Positions 1-10,200 of a stretch of DNA of 64,000 nt are shown piece by piece. Position 1 is the first letter of the stretch; the number at the start of each line of letters is the position of its first letter. Origin of the DNA: Cyanophora paradoxa (Eukaryota > Glaucocystophyceae > Cyanophorales > Cyanophoraceae). Made by a program: the position numbers and the translations under genes. The DNA lies in contig QPMI01000569.1 of assembly GCA_004431415.1 (NCBI GenBank), forward strand, positions 62,001-126,000. Reading direction: 5' to 3'. The notes beneath the pieces are model-generated. The model made no database searches. It worked only from the letters and a program-made list of their open reading frames with translations, and had not been told where the DNA came from.

Positions 1-133
1 GATCTGGCTAGCCGGCCGGGAGCTGCCGCCCGACGCAGCCGAGCCGAGCTGCAGCGCATCCTGCGCGCGTGCCAGTGCTAGTCTCCTGCCCGGCCTGAGG
101 CCAGTGGCGGTCGCGCTGACCCTCGCCTCGCAG

Positions 134-905
134 GCGGCGGCGAGGTGGTGCGCACGGTGAACGTGCTGGACCGGTGCGCTCCGGCCCGCGGCCTCCCGCG
201 CCGGCGCCTCTCGGGGCTCTGACGGCGGCGCAGGAACCCGGACCTGCCGCACATGAGCGTGGCCGTCGTCCGCCGCTCCTTCTCCGAGGCGGTCCCGCAG
301 CGCGGGGCGGGCGGCGGGGAGGCGCCCGAGGCCGACCCCGCGCTCCTGGGCGACACAAGCGTCGAGCCGGCCCCGCCGTCGCCGGCGCCCGGCTCGAAGC
401 GCGGCGAGGGCGGCGGGGGCGACCCGGCGTACGAGGACGACGACTTCGAGAGCCACGACGCCGGCCGCGGCGCCTCGCGCGGGCGGCCGCCGAGGGCGCC
501 CCGCCGGAGCCGGCCCCGGAAGCCGAGGCCGCGGCGGGGGACGAGGCGCCCGAGCCGCCGGAGCAGCCGCCGGCGCCGCCCGAGGCCGCAGCCGCCGCCC
601 CGCGGCGGCCCCTCCGGAGGAGGAGCGCGGGGGAGAGCAGGCGGCGGAACCGGCGCCCGAGCCCGCGCCAGCCGCGGACGCGGCCGAGCCGGAGCCGGAG
701 CCCGAGCCCGCAGCTGAACCGGAGGCGGAGCCCGAGGCGGCGGCCGAGGCACCAGCGCCGGCCGAGGCGGCGCCGGGGCCGAAGCAGAGGCGCCGGAGCC
801 CGAGGCGGAGGCGGCGGAGGAGGAGGAGGAGGCGGCGCCCCCGCCGCCCCCGCCCCCGCCCCGCCGAAGCCGGCGCCGGCCGCGAAGCCGGCGGCGGCGG
901 CCCGC
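134..905 (+). CDS. acidic Pro/Ala/Glu-rich exons, partial, possibly the 5' part of the next gene
   Basis: An acceptor (branch-like CTGAC, then TCGCAG) precedes an exon at 134 reading GGEVVRTVNVLDR. After a short intron (donor GTGCGC near 174, acceptor GGCGCAG near 230) it continues in phase as NPDLPHMSVAVVRRSFSEAV and reaches YEDDDFESHDAG near 460. From about 490 to 900 the best coding reading is acidic, rich in Pro, Ala and Glu (AEPEPEPEPAAEPEAEPEAA, then an E5 run and a P9 run). To keep that composition the frame must change by single bases near 610 and 780, with no intron room, so either base calls are wrong in these GC runs or this part is decayed. The function is not recognised. It could be the N-terminus of the STPGR gene downstream or the 3' end of another gene that enters from the left. 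Confidence 0.45.
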
Positions 906-915
906 CGGCCCCGCG

Positions 916-2741
916 ATGCAGAAGAGCCAGTCCGAGCCGGCCATCCCCCGCGCCCGCCCCGAGACATCCCCTCCCCGGCCTCTCCACGGTGCCTCCCCCC
1001 GCCCCGCGCCCCCGCAGCGCCAGCGCCGGGGCGGGGGCGGGCGGGGCGTGACGGGGCGGCGGCAGGCGGCGTCGCTGCCGCGGGTGGTGACGGCGTCGAC
1101 GGCGTCGCGGGCGAACGCGTCGGGGCGGGGCGGCAGGTCGGCACGCCCGCCCCGGGGCGTACAGCCTCGAAGGACCCAACCGCTGGGCTCCCGCGGCTTC
1201 ACCATGCTCTCCCGCAAGATCCCCACCGCTCCCCCACGACTACAGTCCGCCCCGCCCCGCCCGCCCGCCCCGCCCCGCCCCGCCCCGCCCGCCCCGCCCC
1301 GCCCCGCCCCGCCCCGCCCCGCTGAGCGGGGGCTAGACCCGGTGGGCCCCGGGCGTACAACCCGCCCGTGGAGGTCGGCGAGAAGCGCGGCAACATGTGG
1401 ACCAGCACCAAGGGTCACGCCCTCGCCGTCAAGCGTCCGCCCCGCCCCGCCCCGCCCCGCCCCGCCCCCCCCCCCCCCCCCCCCCCCCCTCTTCGCCGGG
1501 CGCCGCCCCGCCCGGGCCCCGCTGAAGCCGTCGTCCGTGGACGCAGCCTCGCCCGTCCCCGACGTCGGCAAATGTGCGGCCACCGCCCGCCGCTCGCCCC
1601 GCCCCCCGCCCCGCCGGGGCGCGCTGACGGCTCCTCCGCGTGGCAGACAACCCGAGCTTCGAGGCGGTCTCGACGATGCCGTCGCCGCCGCGGCAGCGCT
1701 GGGGCAACGAGCGCCGCCTCAAGCACGGGCCCTCCGGTGCCCCCCGCGCCCCCGCCCGCCCCGCCCCGCCCCGCCCCTTGCCCCCGCCTGACGATCCGAT
1801 GCGCAGCGCCGTACCTTGGGGAGGGGTCCGCCCGCGAGAATCTCGGCACCTTCTCGCCGGGTCGGCGCATCCATGCCCCCGTGCCGCCCCCTCCCCGGGC
1901 CCTCGGCGCCTGACCCCGCCGCGCCCGCGCCCGTGCAGGCCCGGGCATCTACGACCCCAAGTACGAAGCCCAGCTGGTCCGCCCTACCCCTCTCCGCTTC
2001 CTCCCCCCTGCGCTCTCTCGCCCACGTACCCCCGCAGCCCACGGGGAAGACGTGGAAGTTCAGCAAGTCGAAGAACCACGGTATCCCCGGTGCGCGCCTG
2101 TTCCCGCCCCGCAGCGCAGTGCCCCCGCCCTGCTGACCCCGCTCTGCCCCACCCACAGGCATGACCGAGCGCGTGGTGCGCCCGGCCGCTGTAGCCCCCT
2201 ACCGCCCCGCTCCAGCCCCCAGCCAACCCCCCCGGCAACCAACCCCCCCCCCCACCCACCCCCACCCCGCAGATCCAGCGAAACGCGACCCCGGGGCCGG
2301 ACTACCAGCCGCCCATCCTGGGGCGCACCACGCCGGCCTTCAAGGTGCCCCTTGCCCCCGCACCGCCGGCAGCGCCCCCGCCGAGCCTCGTGGCCGCTGC
2401 AGTTCGGGGGCGCGCCGGCGCGGCTGGACGCGATCAAGGACACGCGGAAGGTGCCCTTCATGGGGGGCGAGTTCGCGTCCGCGTTCCTCGGCACCTGCTC
2501 CCCCGCCAAGGTCCCGCATCGCGATCCGACCCGCCCCCGGCCCCGCTCCGCCCCCGCTCGATCCTGAGGGGCTCGCGCGCGCGCGCAGCAATACGACGTG
2601 CGGGACAGCGGGTTCGAGGCGGGGGCGGGGGCCGTGCGGGGGGCGAACCCGCCCCGCCAGAAGTTCGGCAAGGGCGCCCGCTTCTGGAGCGCCCTCGACA
2701 GCCCCTTCCACTCGGGCCTCGCCCCCGCCCCCAAGGGCTGA
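916..2741 (+). CDS. sperm-tail PG-rich repeat (STPGR/SHIPPO-like) protein
   Basis: Small exons carry spaced Gly-Pro-x-Tyr motifs typical of the STPGR family, whose members lie in or on axonemal microtubules: AYSLEGP (about 1156), GPRAYNPPVEVGEK (about 1350), GIYDPKYEAQLV (about 1940) and PGPDYQPPILGR (about 2290). Linkers are basic and short (MWTSTKGHALAVK, TGKTWKFSKSKNHG, FTMLSRKIP). The last exons read FGGAPARLDAIKDTRKVPF (from about 2403) and QYDVRDSGFEAG (from about 2587), ending FHSGLAPAPKG with TGA at 2739-2741. Introns are filled with CCCCG repeats and one run of 25 C. The start is uncertain; the ATG at 916 (MQKSQSEPAI) is a candidate, but the acidic exons upstream may belong to the same protein. 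One base seems out of register between AYSLEGPNRW and the next motif. Family assignment rests on motif pattern, not alignment. Confidence 0.65.
1465..1489 (+). repeat. poly-C run inside an intron
   Basis: Twenty-five consecutive C follow a CCCCG pentamer array inside an STPGR intron. It is one of several homopolymer runs that fall in introns in this window. Confidence 0.9.
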
Positions 2742-4261
2742 GCTGGGGCCCCACCCCGGCCCGGGGCGCCCCGGCTGCCTGCAGACTCCGCCCCGAAGTG
2801 CATTGTAATTGACCGCTTAGATCTCTTTGACCCGAGTCTGTTGGCCGCTTTGCAAATGATGACCTCCTAGGCCTGAATCTGGGGCGGGGGCGGCAACATG
2901 TACAGCTGCGGTACCGGTCGCTGGGGCTTCAAGCTCGTGATCGGTCACTGAGGGGGGCAAGATTTGTCACGTTAACGTTAACGTTTTTGACGTTCATCTA
3001 TTCAACGGGTTACCGTATGGGAGCTAGCATGCATGAATATTATAATTATATATATATAAGTATCGATATCATGGTACTACGGTATAATGATCATAGCATC
3101 GTTAGAACTTGCAATTTAATCGTCGCATCCGATGATCATCACAACCGGTTCCGTCGGATTACCGTTTACGTAGTACCGTCGAATTCGAAATGCGAACTCG
3201 AATACCTAAGTTATTAATTCGAGTTTGCAATTGGTCGACTTCGTTGGCTTCGGATTCTCCGGATCCTTGCAGTGGCCTCGGGCCTGCACATTCTCGATAA
3301 CAATCACAACGCATGTACGTATGCACTCGCGCATCCATGTGTACGCGAAAATTTCGACAATTTCGAGTACTACGGTATTCGAATACATTTAATTTGACAA
3401 GTGCAATAACTAGTTCTCTTGAAGAAGACCGCATCGATATCATCAATGTCGATATTTACAGCACTGTCATCTGCATGCTGCCAGGCTGCATCATGGCATC
3501 TACTTCGAATGCCAGCTGGAGGTCTTGATCCAACTTACATGTACAGATCAGATCTGAAATAAGTGCCTAGAAGCTAAGCACGTGAAGGCTATATATCTTG
3601 TTTTTTAACTAACAACTGTAGGCAGTTTTTAACTGACAACTGTAGGCAGACCTAGAATTCGAAATAACATTAACGTGTGCGCGTTGCGTTGCGCACTCCG
3701 ATCGTATCTGTCGAAATCTACTGGCCCCGGAGCCTTGATTCCGGAGCTGCCCGAAGGCCTAGGCACGCGGACCTGGGCGGGGCTCAGCTCGATTTCCGAA
3801 GTTCTGAAGGAAAAAAGAGTCCGGGGCGTGAGCTCGAGAAACAACGCCGAAGCTACGCTGCGGGATTTACAAGCTGAAGTGGCCACGAAGGCGACTTCGC
3901 ATACTGCAAATACGGTGCATCTCTAAATCAACAATCGAGATGTTGACGCAGTCGCGATCGATGATCAAGTCAAGACATATTGATCACAAAAAAGGAAAAC
4001 CCGAAATGAGCAAATGTGGAACCGATAAGACGATAGGAAATAGAAAGCGTCTCATGGAAACGAAAGGCTCATGCTGAGCTACAAAGGCAAAATGACGAGA
4101 TGAAAGAACTGTCCAACAGTACTAGTCACTGAGTCATGTACACCACAGCACGCTACTGGCTATATATAGGAGACTCGCATGTATATGAAGGCGACCGCGG
4201 CTCTTGTGAGGATGCCGCGGCCGTGAGTGAACCCAACGGTCCGGTTACGCGGGCGTAGGGC
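2742..4261. other. AT-richer spacer between convergent gene ends
   Basis: This spacer lies between the STPGR stop and the stop of the first Tmc-like gene and is clearly richer in A and T than the genes. It holds a GTTAAC tandem near 2971-2988 and TA-rich stretches near 3040-3060. The part from about 3600 to 4261 resembles 15600-16395 and so belongs to the duplicated unit (3' flank of the gene). No credible exon, tRNA or rRNA was seen. It probably holds the two 3' untranslated regions. Confidence 0.6.
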
Positions 4262-7200
4262 TTAGTTGGCCTTTCCCTTGTCCTCGTCCTCCGAGGACGA
4301 GTCGGAGTGCTTGGACCCCTTCCCGCTCTTCTTATCTTCGTTGGAAGCACCACCGTTCATCGCCCCCCGGAAATACCTGCAAACGCAGGCGCGCCGACCG
4401 CCGGTCAGAGGGGTGCGGGTGGGCGGACATCGAGCGGGGTACGCGCTTGTGGAGGAAGGCGTTGTCCTTGATGATGACGCGGGGGAACATGCCGAGCAGC
4501 TGCGCCCGCCGCGTCGACTCGTCGTCCTGCGCGCGCCGCCGGTCAGCGGCTTCGATGGCGAGGGCAGAAGATGCGAGGGGCGGGGATGACCAGCTGCTTG
4601 ATCATGGGCCTGCGACCAATCGTCAGCGGCGGCCGGGGGCGATGGATGGCACGGGGGGTACCGGAACATGAAGAGGTACAGGCTCGCGAGCGACACAATG
4701 TTGAAGGCGAGAATGACGCCTGCGGAGAGCGGTCTCGGTGAGCGCAGCGCGCGCGGAAAAGGGCCGCGGCGGGGCCCGAACCCTCGACGACGTAGACGAT
4801 GTCGATGCGGGAAACGCTCTCCTCGACAGTCAGGTCAATGCACTTGCCCAGGCCCACGTCAAGGAACCCAAAGCTGTGCAGAAAATGTTAAATTTGATGA
4901 GCGGAGGCGACGTTGAGCGCCTATGGCCCTTGGGCGCGAACCTCTCCTGAATAAAGGCGTAGGACTTGGAAGTAGCGCGGGAGAGGGTCGAGGCCACCTC
5001 GCAGTTCCGCTCGATGCAGTCCGCCTCCTGCGCGCGCGACGGCGTCAGCGAACGTGCAGCGAGGGCGATGGGTCGAGTCGGATGAAACGCCAACCTTGAG
5101 GATATCGGTGACCTGGCGGTACGGTTTCGCGTCAGGATGGCGCGCTTGCAATTGGGTGCAAAAGAGCAACGGGGTACCTTGTCGAGGAAGACTGCGACGA
5201 GGTTGTCAACGCCGTAGTTGTAGGCGTCCTTCCGCTCCAAAGACAGGGCGTTGCACGCTGCCTGGTTGTCCAGAAGGCACGACGGCATATACCTGCAGGG
5301 CGCCGGTGGGTCGGGGCGGGTTGCGAGGTGGAAGGGTACGCGCACATCAGGTTATCGAGCTTTTGGTAGCGGTTGTTCTGCCCGGGGAGGCCCAGTGTCT
5401 CATTGCCGTACTTGAGGCCCGCTGCGGCATCGCTCGTCAGAAGGAGGCAAGATGTGAAGGCAGATGAGGAGTCGGGGGTACCGTGGATGGATCGCAGTTC
5501 ATACATGCGCGACTCGAGGCGTGATTTCAGTTCCTTGAACGGCATGATCTGGCGCCGGGGCGTGAGGCCTGCGCAGAAACCAGCGCGGGCGACGGAACGC
5601 ACGAGATCGTCGTTGATGAACCTACGGTGACGCCCGAGGCGAACGGGGGCGGGCGTCAGACAGTGTGGGCGAACGGACTCGGGCGGGGCGGGGCGGGGGC
5701 GCACAGCTCGCGGGAGAGGAAGGCGAGCTCGCGGACGACGGCGCGGCGCGTGCCGCCGTACCTGCGCCCCCGTCAGCGGGCGGGGGGGCGGGGCGCGAGG
5801 CGCGGAGCCGGCGCACTTGATCTCCATCGAGGCTGTCTTGCCCTGGTCCATGAAGAAGAAGCAGAGCGCAAAGTTGGCCGACATCACAGCCTGCCGCGCC
5901 CCCGCCGTCAGCGGTGTCGAGCTCGAGGGCGCGAGCGAGCGTGCGGGCCGCGCACAGCGATGATGAGGAACCAGGTGAGGTATTTGCGGGTGAGGGAGGC
6001 GAGGAGGTTGTTGACGGCCGGCTTCGCCATTTCCGCGGCCCGCTTGCGCTTCTTCTCCTTGCGCCGCTCCTTCTCACCCTCGCTCCCGCTGCTCTCCTTG
6101 TCCTCCTCCTTCTTGTCGCCATGGGCCTCGTCGGTCTTCTCGGTCTTGTGGGGCTTGATGGCCGGCTTGGGGACCACGGGCACGAGGGGCATCTCCGGGG
6201 GCGGGGCCCAGAGGTTGGCGCCGCCCAGGATCTCGGCGAGGGGGTCCTTGACAGTCGCGGGGTCGCGCTCGCGGCGGTGGAGGCCCTTGGACGGGCCCTT
6301 TGACAGGTCCTCCTGCACTCCCGGCGTCAGCGTCGCATCGGAAAGACAGGGCTAGGGGTAAGCGGCCGCACGGGATCGAAGACCACCGAGCGGCGGCGCT
6401 CGCGCTCCGCGGGGGGGCTGCCAGCGGGTGCCGCAGCGTGGGCGTGTCCGTGGGAGTGCGAGCGCGAGTGCGACGACCCGCTGAGCGCGCGTGCTCCAGT
6501 CAGTGGGGTGCGTGGCCGGCGGCGAACAGCCGTGTCGGGACGCTCACTTGCGGAGGATGCCACCGATAGAAACGGGCGGCGACAGCATACCAGCAGCAGC
6601 GCGCTTCTCGCGGGTGATGGTGTCGGTGCTCGACGTCTCGCCGTCCGAGACCGAGATCGGCTCCACCTGCCGCCCGCGGTTGGTGTCGTGGGCGCGCGAG
6701 CCGCGCTTGGCAGCATTCAACGTGCCTTGGTGTTGTCATCGGGAGACAGGGGCGAGGCGGAGCCCTGGTCGAGGGACGGCAGGCTCGCGCTCGAGTCGAA
6801 GGAGCCGTCGGGCAGCACGGCGCCCTCCGCAAAGTGGCCCGTCGCGATGACCGCCACCGGCGCCTCCGGCTCCGGCCTGCCCGCCCCCCGTGAGCCTCGC
6901 AGGGGCGGCGGCCGGCGGCCGGCGCACGCGAGGAGGGTCTCGAGCTCGGGGAGGAAGCGGCGCCGGGCTGACGAGGAGCCGGAGCCGGCCGCCGAGCCGC
7001 GCGACGCGGGGCGCGCGTCGCCGGCCTGTGGCGCCGCCGGCGGGACGCCCGGGAGCGCGGCGCCGGCGTGGACGGACGCGTCCTCGAGGAGGGCCGGCTC
7101 CTGGCGGGCCGGCGACGAGGCGCGCCGGCGGGTCAGGTGCTGCAGCGCCACGTGCCGAAGCGCCAGCTGCGAGACGAGGCGATTCGCGGTCAGAGCGCAG

Positions 7201-10200
7201 CCGTAACAAAGCGGGCGGGGAGGCGGGGCGGGCCTGGCCGGGGGCCTCCGAGCCGAGGCGCTGGAGGTTCTCCATGGAGAGGGGCGCCTGGGCCGGCGCC
7301 GACTTGGAGCGCGCCTTGGCCGCCTCGGCCTTCTTCTCCTCTGTCTCCCGCTTGCGGCCGCGCTCGGAGCGCGCTCCGCCCTCGGCCTCGCTCGAGCTGC
7401 GGCGCCGAAGCGTCGGCGCGCCGCACCCGCGCGGGGCGCTGCGCGGAGGCAGCGGGCGGACCTGTCGCCGGAGGCTTCGGGGGCCACGCGCGAACGGGAC
7501 CCGAGGCCCGTCGAGCGCGCCCGCTTCTCCTTCTTTTCCTTCTTCTCCTTCTTCTCGCCGTCCTTGCCCCTGATGAGGCCATCCGAGGTCAGCGGGCGGC
7601 GCTGGGCCGCGTGGGAGAGGGGCGGGGCCGCACTTGCTGCTGCGGGAGCGGTCGGAGTGGGCGCCGCGCTTGCCGGCGGCCTCGGAGCCCGAGCCGCGCT
7701 CCCGGCGCGCGAGCTCGCGGCCCGACGCCTCGTCCTCCGACTGCGACGCGCCCTCGTACTTCTGCGCCTTCTTGCGGCGGTTCTTCTTCTCCGCCTTCAT
7801 CTTCTCCTCCTTCAGGGCGGCGTCCTCCAGGAAGCTGCGCGGGGCGCCCGGCCCCGCCGCCAGGTTCTCCGCCGTCAGGTGTCCCTCTGCGCCCTCGGCG
7901 CCGCTGTGCTCGCCGTCGCCCTCGTGCTCGGCCCCTTCCTTCTTCTTCCCCGCCTCGTCTGCCGCCCCCCGAGCGTCAGCCGAGCCCGCGGAACGGACGA
8001 ATACAACGTCGACACGGCCCAAGGAACACCCCATGATCCAGTAAACTTAAATTTAGAGCATTGCTGGAAGGGCTTTTAGAGCTGCGGGTGCTCTCTAGAA
8101 TGTCGGAATGACAATTACGAGTGGTACGGTAGATGTTTAGGAATTCGACGCGGAGAGCGGAGATAATGGAATGCTTCTGTTATGATGTTTTTTGGCTGGG
8201 CGGGGCGGGGCGCACCGCCGGAGCTCTCCTGGTCCGAGTCCTCAGCGCGGTCGCCCACGAGGCGCACGTGCGCGTAGTGCCGGCTAAGCTTTCGCATCAC
8301 TGTTCCAAGGCGGCGATCAGAAGAAGACAGAGAGACGTTCATGGGCGAAGAGCGAATTCGAACGCACGGGCGCGGGGCATCGCCAGGAGAATGTCGGAGA
8401 CTGCGCGCGCGGTGGCGTCAGGCCGGCGCCTTTGAACGCAGCTGCCGGCAAAGGCGTAGGCACCTCCGCGCTGGTTCTTGCGCACTTTCGCGAAGGCGGG
8501 CTGTCATACCGAAGCGGGCCGCATTAAAAACCAGAAGGTGGACGCAGAATTGCGATTGAATCTTAAGAAGCTTTATACTAGCACTGCAGGGCAGGAGGCC
8601 AGCAATGAATCTGGGCAATGAATGTGGGTTTCGGCACGAGGGCGGTGGTTCGGGATCCGGGTAGTTGCGGGGCGGGCCGGGGTCGCGGGGGCGGGTGTGT
8701 TGAACCATAAGGAGGCCCAGGATGAGGCCCGCAATTGTTGAGATGAACAGAGCTAGCAAAACCCCTAAAATGGATTTGCTGCTGGTGGTGCTAACGTAGG
8801 TCTTGAGTGATGGTCCCCAAATGCGCGAGGGGAGGGCGAGTCAATGACAGCAATCAGCGCACTCTGTGAACTCCGAGAATAAGCGCCGCAGTTGTCCCTA
8901 GAAAGAGAGCCAGCATAGTGCCAGAGTCACGGTGCCCAGGATCGCCTTAGAGCTGTCCGTTTTCACGAACGTCTGCTCGCCGCGAGCGGAGCGCCGCCGT
9001 TAGTCTATCCGTGACGCCTCTCGCAGCGCGGTGTGGGGGGAAAGAGCACAGCGCCTCCTCCTGCCGCAATTACCTCCTCCTGATACGTGTTGGCGGCCCT
9101 CTCCATCGCCTGCTGGAAGCCGTACATGGCTGCGCGCAGCCACGTCAACAAAGAAGCGGATTTCGCAGCGAAAGCCATCGCTCTCGCACCGTTACGAGTG
9201 ACGTAGCGGAAGAGGTCCGACGCGTGCGCGTCCTTCCAGTCTGCACGCGGAGCGGACGCTCAGATTTCGATGCACCGATGGCCAGGGCTCCGTTGGAATC
9301 GTGCGCACCGGCGACGGTGCTGTGGGAGAACTGCCGGGCCTTCGTCGCGAAAAGGTTGCCTCCGTCCTGCGATGGAAGCCGGTAAGATGACGGTTCAACG
9401 GTTCCAATGGTGTGGGGATCCATCGCTGGCGCACCCAGAGCGACGTGTACGTGTCGACGTAGTGCGCCGGCGGGATGCTGACGTATTTCTGCCGATGGCG
9501 CTGTTAGCGCGGAGCGGGTATGCGGATTTTACATCGCGATTCAAACCGCGTACCTGCATATGAACAGTTTGATCGGTCCACATGCCTGCGCGAGGCGAAA
9601 CGATTCACACAAAGCGATCCAGGATGAAGACATGAGTAAGGCTGACGGGTCACGGCCGGGTCGCTTGAGCGTGTCACGCCGTTGATTCCCATGTAAATGG
9701 AACGGAAGGCGTCCAGGAAGGTCTGCACAGAAACGGGCCGGCGGTTAGATTGATAATGGCGCCGATTGAGGCGGCTTTCTGCCTCGTCTTGTGAAAAAAA
9801 CTCGCCTCGGACATGGATGCGAGGGAAGTGACGGTCTCGTCCATCACGGCCTTGTCGTTTTCGCGCGCAGCAAGGTTCAGCGTGCGCGTCTGGTGGCACG
9901 CCCTGCGCGAAATGCGTTGATCATGACGCGCCGCCAAAGCTTTAGCGAGCGCAAGGCAGTGGGAAGGCCGCACTCGAGGATCATGCGGAGCAGTTCAATG
10001 ATGCCCTTGTTGCGCTTGACGGACTGGTCGTAGCCACCGAACAGGTCGCGGATCACCGCTACGGAGGCGTCAGAGGCGGTTTCTGGGTTGCTAAACTCCG
10101 TCATTGTGGGCGGACCGTAGCTGACGGCGGAGAGGGCCATAAGGGCGCCGATGCCAACGACGATGCCGAACTTCAGAATAGTCATCGCAAGGTTCTCCTG

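Noticed and set aside
1245-1325. Functional G-quadruplex promoter at the CCCCG array
   Set aside because: It lies inside an intron, and similar arrays fill many introns here, so a special role at this site cannot be argued.
6736-8034. Long unbroken minus-strand frame of over 400 codons suggesting a separate gene
   Set aside because: Parts of it match Tmc-like exons, but the rest reads through introns with GTNNG donors and GCAG acceptors; stops are rare at this GC content.
4262-8040. A separate gene for the C-terminal third of each Tmc-like unit
   Set aside because: Exons continue in phase-compatible order across 8040-8800, and a charged linker then a last membrane block fits the family; no promoter-like gap is seen.
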